Source: CAZSHG01 sp964606695 [NCBI: uncultured bacterium] (lineage in GTDB: Bacteria; UBP14; UBA6098). From it: a stretch of DNA of 64,000 nt. The notes below the pieces were generated by a model. That model saw only the letters and a list, made by a program, of their open reading frames with translations, did not search any database and had not been told where the DNA came from. The position numbers and the translations under genes are program-made. Positions 1-9,327 of the stretch are shown here, one piece after another; position 1 is the stretch's first letter; each line of letters opens with the position of its first letter. The DNA is taken from positions 46,679-110,678 of the forward strand of contig CAZSHG010000006.1 in NCBI GenBank assembly GCA_964606695.1. Direction: 5' to 3'.

Positions 1-301
1 TTTTTAAATTTTAAATAATTATAAATTCAATAATAATAATAATGTTGTTAATTTTGTTGATAAGTAAGGAAATGCGTTTAGATAAAGAAACTCCCCACTT
101 ATTTACAAACATTGAGAATGTTAATTTATGTTATAAAAGGAAAACATCTTAAGAAAGAACAAAAAATGTTGATAAGTGGGAAGTTATCAAGATAAAATTC
201 TTCATAATCAACAAATTATCAAAGCCGTATAAACGGGTTGTCTAATTGAGGAAAAAAAATCCTGTCGGTATGGGAGGATAGATATTGAGAAATTTAAATA
301 G
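1..301. other. putative oriC, left part
   Basis: AT-rich, gene-free DNA downstream of dnaA. DnaA-box-like 9-mers are TGTTGATAA at 55-63 and 167-175 (the complement of TTATCAACA), TTATCAAGA at 184-192, TAATCAACA at 205-213 and TTATCAAAG at 216-224. A 9-bp inverted repeat, CCCACTTAT (94-102) and ATAAGTGGG (172-180), brackets the cluster. Such clusters beside dnaA are typical of bacterial origins. The boxes differ from the E. coli consensus TTATCCACA by one base but agree with each other. Origin function is inferred. Confidence 0.6.
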
Positions 302-1648
302 CTATTTCAATTCCGCGCGGATCATCTCGATCTTTTTTGCGAGCTTATTATCCTCTTTTACTTTTTCCCTGACGCATTTTATAGCGTGAATAACCGTGGA
401 GTGATCCCTTCCGCCGAAATATAGGCCTATTGTTTTTAGAGAATTATCGGTCATCTCGCGGCATAGGAACATAGCCACTTGCCTGGCCATAGCGAGAGGT
501 TGAGTTCGACGCTTATTTTGTAACGCGGATTCATCGACGCCGAAAATTTCAGCTACGCCCTTACAAATCTCGGTCGGCCCGAGTCGCCTTCGTTCCGATC
601 CGTTTCGGTAATGACTGAGAACCTCGCGTGCCATGTTTGTATCGATGTCGGATCCACTTATTGAAGCGTAAGCGAGGAGTCTTATAAGCGTGCCTTCGAG
701 TTCGCGGACGTTCGACGTTACGTTCTCGGCTATATATGCCATCACGTCGTCGGACATAATAATTCCGTCGAACTCAGCTTTTCTTCGCAATATAGCCATC
801 CTGCCTTCGAGATCGGGCGGACGGATATCGACTACGAGTCCCCACTTGAGACGCGAGAGCAACCTCTCTTCCAGCCCGATAATATTTGAGGGAGCGACGT
901 CCGAGGTAAGGACAATTTGCTTACCCTTCTGATGAAGAGAATTGAAGACATGGAAAAATTCGCTTTGAATGGACTCCTTGCCAGCAAAAAACTGGACGTC
1001 GTCCAGGATAATTACATCCACGTTTCGATAAACCCGGTTGAATTCGGCGGTGGTCTTGGAAATAATGCTCCCGATGAACTCGTTGGTGAAACGCTCACTT
1101 GTAACGTAAATCACCTTCATTCGGGGATTCTCTTCTTTGATAAAATGACCTATTGCCTGAATCAGATGGGTTTTTCCCAGCCCGGTTCCTCCATAGATGT
1201 ATAGAGGGGAATATTTATTCTTCCCCGGAGCTTCAGATACGGCCATCGCCGCGGCGTGCGCGAATCTATTGAAATCGCCGACTACAAAACTCTCGAAAGT
1301 GTATTTTGGGTTCAGGTGACGATCCTCGGAAGCGGTTTCGTTATCATATTCCTTATAATCTGCCTTTTCCGGGACATTGTATTCGTATTTTCCGTTCTTC
1401 TGCATGACCGCGAAAGTCAAAGTCATCCGCGAATCCATAACAGAGTCCATCGAAGAACGAATTGTATCGAGATGATGTTGTTCGAGCCAATCGGCGGTAA
1501 ACTGGTCTCTTATCCTGACAACGAGATTGTCGCCCTCGGCCGGAAGTCCAATCGTGTCTTCGAACCAGGTTACAAAACTTTGTCGATTAATTCTGTTCTG
1601 TATTTCGTTAAGGCATTTCTGCCAGATTTGTTCGTTATTATCTGCCAT
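302..1648 (-). CDS. dnaA: chromosomal replication initiator protein DnaA
   Basis: 448 aa, the usual length. DnaA is the AAA+ ATPase that binds 9-mer boxes at the origin, melts DNA and recruits the helicase. Visible parts are an N-terminal domain I (about residues 1-80), Walker A GGTGLGKT (153-160), Walker B VIILDD (212-217), and a C-terminal DNA-binding domain with the signature GRDHST (413-418). It is transcribed leftward. Both flanks carry DnaA-box-like 9-mers, which suggests autoregulation and a nearby origin. The start is the ATG at 1648. Identification is secure. Confidence 0.97.
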   Translation of the reverse strand: MADNNEQIWQKCLNEIQNRINRQSFVTWFEDTIGLPAEGDNLVVRIRDQFTADWLEQHHLDTIRSSMDSVMDSRMTLTFAVMQKNGKYEYNVPEKADYKEYDNETASEDRHLNPKYTFESFVVGDFNRFAHAAAMAVSEAPGKNKYSPLYIYGGTGLGKTHLIQAIGHFIKEENPRMKVIYVTSERFTNEFIGSIISKTTAEFNRVYRNVDVIILDDVQFFAGKESIQSEFFHVFNSLHQKGKQIVLTSDVAPSNIIGLEERLLSRLKWGLVVDIRPPDLEGRMAILRRKAEFDGIIMSDDVMAYIAENVTSNVRELEGTLIRLLAYASISGSDIDTNMAREVLSHYRNGSERRRLGPTEICKGVAEIFGVDESALQNKRRTQPLAMARQVAMFLCREMTDNSLKTIGLYFGGRDHSTVIHAIKCVREKVKEDNKLAKKIEMIRAELK

Positions 1649-2130
1649 TTTGAATAATCCGAATAACTATAAACCAAGTTGTCAACATTGGATGTTAGTA
1701 ACTCGTTCGAGCGAAATCTCCTATTGAAAATAGAAATTCTTAAAAACGAAGAGTTATCAACATCGTGGACAAATCTACTAATCCGCTTAATGTGGCCTTA
1801 TAAGCCCATTTCTGGGCATCTGCCGGCTTACATTGTTGAAATGAGCAATAAGAAAAAACAAATTTTTCCTTCCGTCATTTTAGCGGAAAGAAAAATATTA
1901 GATCAAATCCGTGGTGTCAAGGGACAATTCCCAAAAAAAAACACTTTTTTCTAAGTCGTTAACATTCAAGGGGAAAGAGATTTCGCGCAAAATTTATACA
2001 TCCGTTAAGCAATTATTAGATAATGTTGATATGTATTATGTTGTAAGAAATCGATCTTAAAAGTAAAAAATCGTTTGACATTGAATAAAATGGAATCTAA
2101 ATTAATTATTTATTTCAAAAAGGAATCGAT
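1649..2130. other. dnaA-lon intergenic region, right part of putative oriC
   Basis: 482 bp, AT-rich, with no convincing gene; the short open frame at 1679-1954 has no family resemblance. DnaA-box-like 9-mers are TTGTCAACA at 1679-1687 and TTATCAACA at 1754-1762, with weaker TGTTGAAAT at 1834-1842 and TGTTGATAT at 2024-2032. A small hairpin, GCCCA/TGGGC, lies at 1804-1817. The region must hold the divergent control signals of dnaA and lon. Boxes just upstream of the dnaA start fit feedback control by DnaA, which is inferred. Confidence 0.55.
2075..2103 (+). promoter_or_regulatory. predicted sigma-70-type promoter of lon
   Basis: TTGACA (2075-2080), a 17-bp spacer and TAAATT (2098-2103), ending 27 bp before the lon ATG. 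An AAGGA ribosome-binding site lies about 8 bp before the ATG. The -35 box is perfect and the -10 box is fair. I see no CIRCE or HrcA-type inverted repeat. Confidence 0.55.
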
Positions 2131-4449
2131 ATGAAATCAGTCAGACTGCCGGTATTGCCTGTTCGCGACGTAGTTGGGTTCCCTAACATGATTTTTCCAG
2201 TTCTCGTCGGGAGGCCGAGGAGTTTAACCGCAATCCAGGAAGCGATGATGACATCGCGCCGACTGGTATTGATTGCTCAGAAAGACCCTTCGCTGGATGA
2301 TATTCGATCGGCGGACCTTTATCGAAACGGAATTCTCGTTAAAGTGCTACAGATATTGAGACTGCCGGAAGGCTCGATGAAGGTTCTCGTCGAGGGTTTG
2401 GATAGGTGTAGCGTCGAAAGATTTTTCTACGGCAGGAATCTGCTGGAGGCCAATATCGAGGTCATCGAGGAAACACCGCAAAAAGCTACCCCTCGCCTAG
2501 AAGCGCTGGCAAGAAAAGCAATCGAAAAATTCTCCATATACGCCCATCTGGAAGAGACGGTTCCCGAGGAAATTGTGAACGCAATCGAGTCCTCGCGCGA
2601 ACAACCCGGTAAACTCGCAGATATGATAGCCGCACATCTTTCGCTGGGATTAGAAGAAAAACAGAAGCTGGTGGAAAGCGGTTCGATTTCCGATAGACTG
2701 GGGCAGATTCTATCTCATATTGCGAGGGAAACGGAAATCCTGCGCCTGGAGGAGGATATCGACAGAAAGGTCAAAGACAGGCTATCCGATATCCAGCGTG
2801 AATACTACCTCAGAGAACAATTGGAAGCGATTAGGTCGGAACTCGGGGAAAGAGGGGCGTCGCCGGAAATCGATTCTATGAGAAGCGAACTCGAAAAGAA
2901 ACCTTTGCCGGACGCGGTGATAGAAAAGGCCGAAGAGGAGATCGATAAACTGGAGAGAACCCATCCAAGCAGTCCCGAGGCCGCGGTAATAAGAAACTAC
3001 ATCGACTGGATTCTGAAACTCCCCTGGGAAGAATCCACACCGGATGACATCGATATCGATTCGGCGGCGAGAATCCTTGACGAGGACCATTATGGATTGA
3101 AGAAAATCAAGGAGAGGATAACCGAGCATATCGCCGTTATGGCTTTATCTGAGGAGGTTCGCGGCCCGATTCTATGTCTGGTGGGGCCACCGGGCGTAGG
3201 AAAAACATCCCTTGGAAAGAGTATAGCGCGCGCTTTAGCGCGAAATTTTGTCAGGATATCGCTGGGGGGTATTCGCGATGAAGCTGAAATTCGAGGTCAT
3301 AGGAGAACATATATCGGCGCTCTTCCCGGGAGAATAATCCAGCAAATGAAACGCGCGAACAGCAAGAATCCAGTTTTTCTTCTCGACGAGATCGATAAAA
3401 TAGGTGCCGATTTTCGCGGCGACCCGTCGGCGGCACTGCTCGAAGCTCTCGATCCCGAACAGAACGCGCATTTTGTGGATCATTATCTGGAATTGGAGTT
3501 CGATCTGTCCAGAGTCCTTTTTCTGACCACGGCCAATACCACTTCCGGTATCCCGCCCGCTCTGGCCGACAGAATGGAGGTATTGCGTATCCCCGGTTAT
3601 CTCGCCACGGAGAAAAGAGCCATAGCGAAGGGGTATTTGATACCCAAACAAAGGCAATCGGCAGGTTTGACCGAGGTTGAGATCAGAATAAGCAACGCCG
3701 CCCTCGAGTCCTTAATCGTTAATTGGACTCGCGAAGCCGGAGTCCGGGAACTGGAGCGTAACCTCGGGAAGATCATGCGGAAAATTGCGTCCAGAGTAGT
3801 TACAAGAAAAAACCTGCCGAAACGCGTGGATATATCCGATAGCGACTTAGAAAAATACCTCGGCGTTCCTCCTTATAGGGAATCGGATTTGCCCAGTAAG
3901 CTACTTCCCGGAGAATCTCTTGGGCTGGCCTGGACTTCCGCGGGCGGCGAGATTCTAAGAATCGAAACGGCAATAACTCAAGGCGAAGAGGACCTCACGC
4001 TAACCGGGCGACTGGGCGAAGTAATGCAGGAATCAGCGCGAGCGGCGTTGACTTACGTCCGGTCGAAACTGTCGGCGGATATTAAGAAACAAAAAAAGGG
4101 AAAAATCCATATTCACGTTCCCGAAGGCGCTACGCCAAAGGACGGCCCGTCGGCGGGCGTGGCTATCGCCACGGCGTTAACATCGATGTTTATCGATAAA
4201 CCCCTTGCCACAAAAATCGCAATGACAGGCGAAATATCATTATCGGGTCACGTTCTGCGAATAGGCGGCCTATCGGAAAAACTACTTGCCGCAAAAAGAT
4301 ACGAACTGAAAACGGTTATTATCCCAAAATCTAACCTGCCGGACCTGACCGAGATACCCGACGAGGTCAAAAAGGGGTTGAGAATAAAGCCCGTAGAGCA
4401 CATGGACGAAGTCCTCGAATGTGTCGGCCTGGGAAAATACCTCGCCTGA
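2131..4449 (+). CDS. lon: ATP-dependent protease Lon
   Basis: 772 aa, normal for LonA. Lon is a cytoplasmic homohexamer that unfolds and degrades damaged and regulatory proteins. Seen in order: an N-terminal substrate-binding LAN domain (about 1-200), a coiled linker, an AAA+ domain with Walker A GPPGVGKT (352-359) and a LLDEID Walker B, and a C-terminal protease domain. The catalytic serine is S674 in PKDGPSAG and the lysine is K717 in GGLSEKLL. It stands alone behind its own promoter, and no terminator is obvious downstream. Confidence 0.97.
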   Translation: MKSVRLPVLPVRDVVGFPNMIFPVLVGRPRSLTAIQEAMMTSRRLVLIAQKDPSLDDIRSADLYRNGILVKVLQILRLPEGSMKVLVEGLDRCSVERFFYGRNLLEANIEVIEETPQKATPRLEALARKAIEKFSIYAHLEETVPEEIVNAIESSREQPGKLADMIAAHLSLGLEEKQKLVESGSISDRLGQILSHIARETEILRLEEDIDRKVKDRLSDIQREYYLREQLEAIRSELGERGASPEIDSMRSELEKKPLPDAVIEKAEEEIDKLERTHPSSPEAAVIRNYIDWILKLPWEESTPDDIDIDSAARILDEDHYGLKKIKERITEHIAVMALSEEVRGPILCLVGPPGVGKTSLGKSIARALARNFVRISLGGIRDEAEIRGHRRTYIGALPGRIIQQMKRANSKNPVFLLDEIDKIGADFRGDPSAALLEALDPEQNAHFVDHYLELEFDLSRVLFLTTANTTSGIPPALADRMEVLRIPGYLATEKRAIAKGYLIPKQRQSAGLTEVEIRISNAALESLIVNWTREAGVRELERNLGKIMRKIASRVVTRKNLPKRVDISDSDLEKYLGVPPYRESDLPSKLLPGESLGLAWTSAGGEILRIETAITQGEEDLTLTGRLGEVMQESARAALTYVRSKLSADIKKQKKGKIHIHVPEGATPKDGPSAGVAIATALTSMFIDKPLATKIAMTGEISLSGHVLRIGGLSEKLLAAKRYELKTVIIPKSNLPDLTEIPDEVKKGLRIKPVEHMDEVLECVGLGKYLA

Positions 4450-4543
4450 AAAAGAATCGCTTTATTACGTTTCCCTTGATATTCCGTAATTTTCTGGGTA
4501 TGTTATATTATTATGTAATTGTGTCAACGACGAAAAAAAGAAA

Positions 4544-7096
4544 ATGACGGAAGAAAAAGAAAATAAAGGCAAAGGCTATATTGTAGGACTTTGTCCGTGG
4601 ATAATTAAAGACTTCGCGGAGATTCTCGAGAAAGAAGGCTTCGTGGTGGTCAACCTCGAAGACTATCCTGATGGTGAAAAATTTCCCGTGGAACTCGATG
4701 CCGTCGCTATAGACCTTGCGGGCGAAGGTTCCGTCGAACTCGACAGGAGAATAGGCCAGGAAATACCGCATACGCCGAGAGTCCTGATTACCGCGAGGAC
4801 TACCGACCTTTCCGACGACCATAACGCCTTCGCGCTCATACACCGGCCTATTACGGCTTTCGAGCTACTGGATATACTACTATGGGCATGTGAATTTAAA
4901 AGGAATGCCGATAGCGAACCTTCGGGGAAAAGGTATGATTATCATCCTCGTATCGATGTGTTCCTCGAAGAAGCGGCGCTGGAACTGTTGCCGAATGCAA
5001 GATGGCTCTCGGCGATTTTCGAACATCTGCCAATCGGCCTGATTTTACTAAACCCCGAAGGATCGGTAATCAGAGCGAATAACTCTATTTTGAAAAATCT
5101 GGGTTTTCAGGAAGTTCACGTTGGCGATAATTGCGACGAAATAGTCCCCTGGAAAGATGTGGAAGGCACAGGATGTTTTATTAAGGAGTGTCTGGTAGAA
5201 AACAAAGTGCTCCGCGACCTTTTCGAGATACCGGGGGGGAAATTCGTCGAAGCTATACATGTCCCCGTGATATCCGAAGGCTACACCACCGGCGTGTTGA
5301 TGATATTGGAGGACGTTTCGGCGGAAGCATCGTTTACGAGTCGGTTGATGAATATATCGGACGTTATCGACGAGGGGATAGCGATAGTAGATAAAGAACT
5401 TCATTATATCTGGGTGAACGATGTTATGAAGGACATATTTGGCATAGAGGAAAACTACCAGAGCAAGTCCTGTATGACAGTAATTGGCGATAATACCGAC
5501 CTTTGCGAAAACTGTCAGGTTAAAATGGTGTTCGAAGATGGCCAGATTCACTCCAGCTATATCAGAGCTAACACGGTTAAAGGCGAGCGAAAGACTTTCG
5601 AGATTATAGCCGGCCCCATTCGCAACAGGCGAGGAGAAATTACACGCGCCGTGAAGATACTCCGCGACGTTACCGGAAGAGAAAAAATAATCGATAAACT
5701 CGCCTTGACCAAAAGCAAATTAGAGAACGCCAATGCAGAATTATCGCGCAGATTGGATGAACTGAGAATCCTCACCGAACTTTCCGTAGCACTGCAAACG
5801 GTGGAAAGGCTCGAAAATAATCTCCATATTTTCCTTACGGCGTCCACGGCTAAACAGGGATGCGGTTTCAATCGCGCGTTTCTATTCCTCGTTAACGGAA
5901 ATACCAATACCCTCGAAGGCAGGATGGGTATCGGGCCAGAAACTCCTGAAGAAGCGGGCAGAATATGGTCGGAACTCGAGGCGTATCCAGATAGCTTCGC
6001 GGAAGTTCTCGATAAATACGGTAAGAGCGAAATCCAGGTGACCAAACACGATAGAATAGTTCACGAAATGTCATACAACCTGCACGATAAATCTTCTATA
6101 CTCGTCAAAACTCTCTTCTCGAAAAGAGAATTGATTGTCCGCGATAAAAACGAGGTCGAGGGCGCTTTAGAATTAGCCGACAAGCTGGATACCGACTCCT
6201 TCGCAATAGTCCCCCTTCTCGCTATGGGAAAACCTGTCGGTGTTGTCGTGGTGGACAATAAGGTGAGCGGCCATCCCATCGTAGAAGACAAGGTTAGGTT
6301 GCTTAAGACTATCGCGTCTCACGCCAGCCTTAGTATAGAAAGAAGCCAGCTTCTCGACCAGCTTAAGGAACGCAACGAACAGCTCCAGGAAACATATCGC
6401 AAACTGCAGGAAAACCAGGATATTCTGCTTCGCACCGAGAGATTATCCACAATTGGCAAACTCGCCGCGCAGGTGGCGCATGAGATACGCAATCCGCTTG
6501 TATCGATTGGAGGTTTCGCGAGGAATATCGCCAAAAGAGCGGAACCGGAAAGCCCGATTCGCAAATATTCGGACATAATCAGGGAAGAAACGAAACGCCT
6601 GGAAGATATCCTTGAGGACGTCCTGTCATACTCCCGGCAGGCTAAACCAAAACTCAGGCCTTTCGATATTAACAGATTGGTCCAGAGAACGATCGACCTG
6701 CTCAAAGAACAAATCGACGGAGGTAGTATTGAAATCGTTACAGAATTGAACAAGAACATCGGCGAAATCTCCATCGACCCGGACCAGATCGGTCAGGTGA
6801 TGATGAATCTCTTCAAAAACTCGATTAACGCCATGCCGAACGGAGGGACTCTGAAAATTATTACCCATAAAGCCGGTGGCTTCGTTTGGGTGGATATTAT
6901 CGACTCGGGAACGGGGATTCCGGAAAAATTCAAGGACAAGATTTTTGAACCGTTTTTCACGACTAAATCATCGGGAACGGGTCTTGGGTTGCCCATCAGT
7001 TATCAATTAATAGATGCCCATGGCGGGATGATATGGTTTACCAGCACGCCTGAAAAGGGCACGATATTTCATGTCAAATTACCCGCAAGAACATAA
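4544..7096 (+). CDS. PAS/GAF sensor histidine kinase with pseudo-receiver N-terminus
   Basis: 850 aa, no transmembrane segment, so probably cytoplasmic. In order: a receiver-like domain (about 10-120) that seems degenerate, with HRP where the conserved lysine is expected; two PAS domains (about 150-260 and 270-385); a coiled coil; a GAF domain (about 410-590); a second coiled coil; HisKA with H646 in VAHEIRNPL; and a HATPase with an N box (NLFKNSINA), DSGTGIP and GTGLGLP. Both PAS domains carry cysteine clusters, including CENC, which may bind a metal or sense redox. It is 14 bp upstream of a lone receiver, its likely partner. The signal sensed is unknown. Confidence 0.9.
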   Translation: MTEEKENKGKGYIVGLCPWIIKDFAEILEKEGFVVVNLEDYPDGEKFPVELDAVAIDLAGEGSVELDRRIGQEIPHTPRVLITARTTDLSDDHNAFALIHRPITAFELLDILLWACEFKRNADSEPSGKRYDYHPRIDVFLEEAALELLPNARWLSAIFEHLPIGLILLNPEGSVIRANNSILKNLGFQEVHVGDNCDEIVPWKDVEGTGCFIKECLVENKVLRDLFEIPGGKFVEAIHVPVISEGYTTGVLMILEDVSAEASFTSRLMNISDVIDEGIAIVDKELHYIWVNDVMKDIFGIEENYQSKSCMTVIGDNTDLCENCQVKMVFEDGQIHSSYIRANTVKGERKTFEIIAGPIRNRRGEITRAVKILRDVTGREKIIDKLALTKSKLENANAELSRRLDELRILTELSVALQTVERLENNLHIFLTASTAKQGCGFNRAFLFLVNGNTNTLEGRMGIGPETPEEAGRIWSELEAYPDSFAEVLDKYGKSEIQVTKHDRIVHEMSYNLHDKSSILVKTLFSKRELIVRDKNEVEGALELADKLDTDSFAIVPLLAMGKPVGVVVVDNKVSGHPIVEDKVRLLKTIASHASLSIERSQLLDQLKERNEQLQETYRKLQENQDILLRTERLSTIGKLAAQVAHEIRNPLVSIGGFARNIAKRAEPESPIRKYSDIIREETKRLEDILEDVLSYSRQAKPKLRPFDINRLVQRTIDLLKEQIDGGSIEIVTELNKNIGEISIDPDQIGQVMMNLFKNSINAMPNGGTLKIITHKAGGFVWVDIIDSGTGIPEKFKDKIFEPFFTTKSSGTGLGLPISYQLIDAHGGMIWFTSTPEKGTIFHVKLPART

Positions 7097-7110
7097 AAAA
7101 AGGAGAAAAT

Positions 7111-7470
7111 ATGGCAAAGATACTCGTTGTGGACGACGAAAAGAACATCCGAACTCTATATGAAACGGAACTGGGCGAGGAAGGTTACGAAGTTACAACA
7201 GCCGCAAGCGCGAGCGAGGCTTACGACCTTCTCGACAAAGAGGTTTTCGACATCGTAATACTCGATATTCGTATGCCGGAAGAAGATGGGATTAGCGCGC
7301 TCGAAAAGATGATGGTCAAGCGTCGGGATTTGCCGGTGCTGATAAACAGTGCGTATTCATCTTATAAGGATAATTTCCTGACATGGCTCGCCGAGGACTA
7401 CATTATTAAATCCGCGGACCTTTCCGAGCTAAAAACGAAGATAGCACAGATATTGAGGAAAAAAGGCTGA
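7111..7470 (+). CDS. single-domain response regulator (receiver only)
   Basis: 119 aa, a complete CheY-like receiver with no output domain. The acidic pair is D8/D9, the phospho-acceptor is D52 in ILDIRMPEEDG and the conserved lysine is K100. The RBS AAAGGAGAAAAT precedes the ATG. It is 14 bp after the hybrid kinase gene, so phosphotransfer from that kinase is likely. Lacking an output domain, it would act by protein contact or as a relay element. The target cannot be read from the sequence. Confidence 0.9.
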   Translation: MAKILVVDDEKNIRTLYETELGEEGYEVTTAASASEAYDLLDKEVFDIVILDIRMPEEDGISALEKMMVKRRDLPVLINSAYSSYKDNFLTWLAEDYIIKSADLSELKTKIAQILRKKG

Positions 7471-7472
7471 GT

Positions 7473-8933
7473 TTGAGCGAATATTCGTCCAGATGGCGAA
7501 AACGGGCTATTATCTTCATTGTGGTCGTATCGGCTATCAAATTGTTGATACTACCGCTACTCGATTTACAGCCCCAGGATGCCTATTATTGGCAATATTC
7601 CCGGCATCTCGCGCCGGGGTATTTCGATCATCCGCCCATGCACGCCTGGACCTGCTGGCTTACCACATCCGTTTTCGGCGATAACGCCTTTGGGATAAGG
7701 TTCGGGCCCTGGCTTTACGGTCTCGGTTTATTGCTGGTTATCTTCTTCTTCGCTGAGAGGATGTTTAGTTCGAAGACCGGTTTCTGGGTAGCCGTAACCG
7801 CCGGCGTGACCCCGCTTTTCGCTATCGGTAGTGGGATTCTTACCCCGGACCCACCGCTATTGTTCTTCTGGACGCTGGCTATATTTATGGGCTATGTAGC
7901 CCTCAGCGAGGATAGAAAATGGCTATGGATTCCCGCGGGATTCGCCGTGGGATTGGCGATGTTGTCAAAATATACGGCGGTGTTTCTTTTACCGGGATTT
8001 CTGTTCGCGATGGCATTCGACAGGGACACACGAGAACACCTCAAATCGCCGCTTCCATATCTCGGCTTGCTGTCCGCCCTGGTCGCTTTTTCCCCGCAGA
8101 TAATCTGGAACGCACAGAACGATTGGGCGAGCTTCGCGTATCAATCCATCCGGAGGGCGGGCGAATTGTCGCGATGGCGCCTGGACCTATTTGGCGGAAT
8201 GTTAATATCGCAATTCCTGCTTGTAAGCCCGGTTATTTTCGCGGGAATTATATGGGCGAGTTTCAAAGGTTTCTGGCGGGGGATTTTCCAAAAAGACCTT
8301 CGCGGATTGTTCCTCTCTTCGTTTACAGTGCCGATAATCGTCTTCTTTTCGCTAATCGCCCTGAGGTATTGGGTGAAAATGAATTGGCTGGCGCCCGCCT
8401 ATGTTACCGGAGCGATAGCATTTGTGGGAACCATAATAGACAAACCGCGCGGAAAAAAATTCCTCAGGTGGGGCGTGATTATAGCTGGAATCGAGACTTT
8501 GCTACTGTATCTACTGGTATTGTTGCCGTTCGTTTCGCTTACGGGCGAATCGGCCTACTGGGCGGGCTGGCGTGAAATCGCTCAAAGAGTTGAAGTGGAG
8601 AGACGGAATCTGCAGGGCGAAACCTTCATTGCGGGATGGGGATATAAAGTCCCGTCCGAATTGGCGTTCTACCTCGATGATAAACCCGAAACGCACAGCA
8701 ACGAAATATTCGGCCTTCAAGGACTTAATTACACATACTGGACGGATACCGAAGAGTTAATCGGTGATAATTGCATATTCGTCGACGATAAACGCGAACC
8801 GTTCCGCGATGAAAAATTACTCGAACAGCATTTTGAAAAGGTCGAAGGGCCTATCGTTGTCGAACCTAAAAGAGCAGGAAAAGTCATTACTACATTCAGA
8901 ATATGGAAATGCTATGGCTATAGCGGTCCGTGA
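7473..8933 (+). CDS. GT39-family (ArnT/PMT-like) membrane glycosyltransferase
   Basis: 486 aa with a TTG start at 7473; a purine-rich GAGGAAAAAAGG lies just upstream and no better ATG is near. There are many transmembrane helices. The signature DAYYWQYSRHL followed by GYFDHPP near residues 35-55 is typical of GT39/PMT_2 enzymes, which use polyprenyl-phosphate sugars on the outer face of the inner membrane; the aspartate is the expected catalytic or metal-binding residue. A soluble C-terminal tail lies beyond about residue 370. It is coupled to a GtrA-like gene that may supply the lipid-linked sugar. The acceptor (lipid A, protein or other glycan) is unknown. Confidence 0.85.
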   Translation: MSEYSSRWRKRAIIFIVVVSAIKLLILPLLDLQPQDAYYWQYSRHLAPGYFDHPPMHAWTCWLTTSVFGDNAFGIRFGPWLYGLGLLLVIFFFAERMFSSKTGFWVAVTAGVTPLFAIGSGILTPDPPLLFFWTLAIFMGYVALSEDRKWLWIPAGFAVGLAMLSKYTAVFLLPGFLFAMAFDRDTREHLKSPLPYLGLLSALVAFSPQIIWNAQNDWASFAYQSIRRAGELSRWRLDLFGGMLISQFLLVSPVIFAGIIWASFKGFWRGIFQKDLRGLFLSSFTVPIIVFFSLIALRYWVKMNWLAPAYVTGAIAFVGTIIDKPRGKKFLRWGVIIAGIETLLLYLLVLLPFVSLTGESAYWAGWREIAQRVEVERRNLQGETFIAGWGYKVPSELAFYLDDKPETHSNEIFGLQGLNYTYWTDTEELIGDNCIFVDDKREPFRDEKLLEQHFEKVEGPIVVEPKRAGKVITTFRIWKCYGYSGP

Positions 8934-9327
8934 ATACATCAAACGAGGATGGAAATTCGGCCTGGTGGGCGCAGGGGGATTTCTCGTCAATCAAGGCGGG
9001 CTGATGTTGCTCGTGGGCGTGGCGGGAATGTCAACCTGGCTGGGCGGAATTATCGCAATAGAAGTATCCATCGTCGCAAACTGGTTCCTGAACGATTTGT
9101 GGACCTGGCGTGACCGCAGAAACAATCCGTGGATTGTCAGACTGCTTAAATATAACCTGGCCGCCGGAATGACGGCTTTTGGAGTGAATTATCCCGTTTT
9201 GATATTGCTTTCGGAGAAGGTAGAGTTGAACTACGCCATCGCGAATGTAATAGGCATAGGCCTGGCCGCAGTAGTGAATTTCCTGATAAACCACCACTGG
9301 ACGTATAGAGATAAAGAAATAGGATAA
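8914..9327 (+). CDS. GtrA-like membrane protein
   Basis: 137 aa from the ATG at 8914, which overlaps the GT39 gene by 20 bp. The frame opens farther upstream, but that part does not look like protein. Four hydrophobic segments are visible, with conserved features FGLVGAGGFLVN near the N-terminus, NWFLNDLWTWR mid-way and NFLINHHWTY at the end. GtrA proteins are thought to help move or present undecaprenyl-linked sugars for membrane glycosyltransferases, which fits the coupled GT39 gene. The next gene starts on the base after its stop. Confidence 0.85.
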   Translation: MAIAVREYIKRGWKFGLVGAGGFLVNQGGLMLLVGVAGMSTWLGGIIAIEVSIVANWFLNDLWTWRDRRNNPWIVRLLKYNLAAGMTAFGVNYPVLILLSEKVELNYAIANVIGIGLAAVVNFLINHHWTYRDKEIG

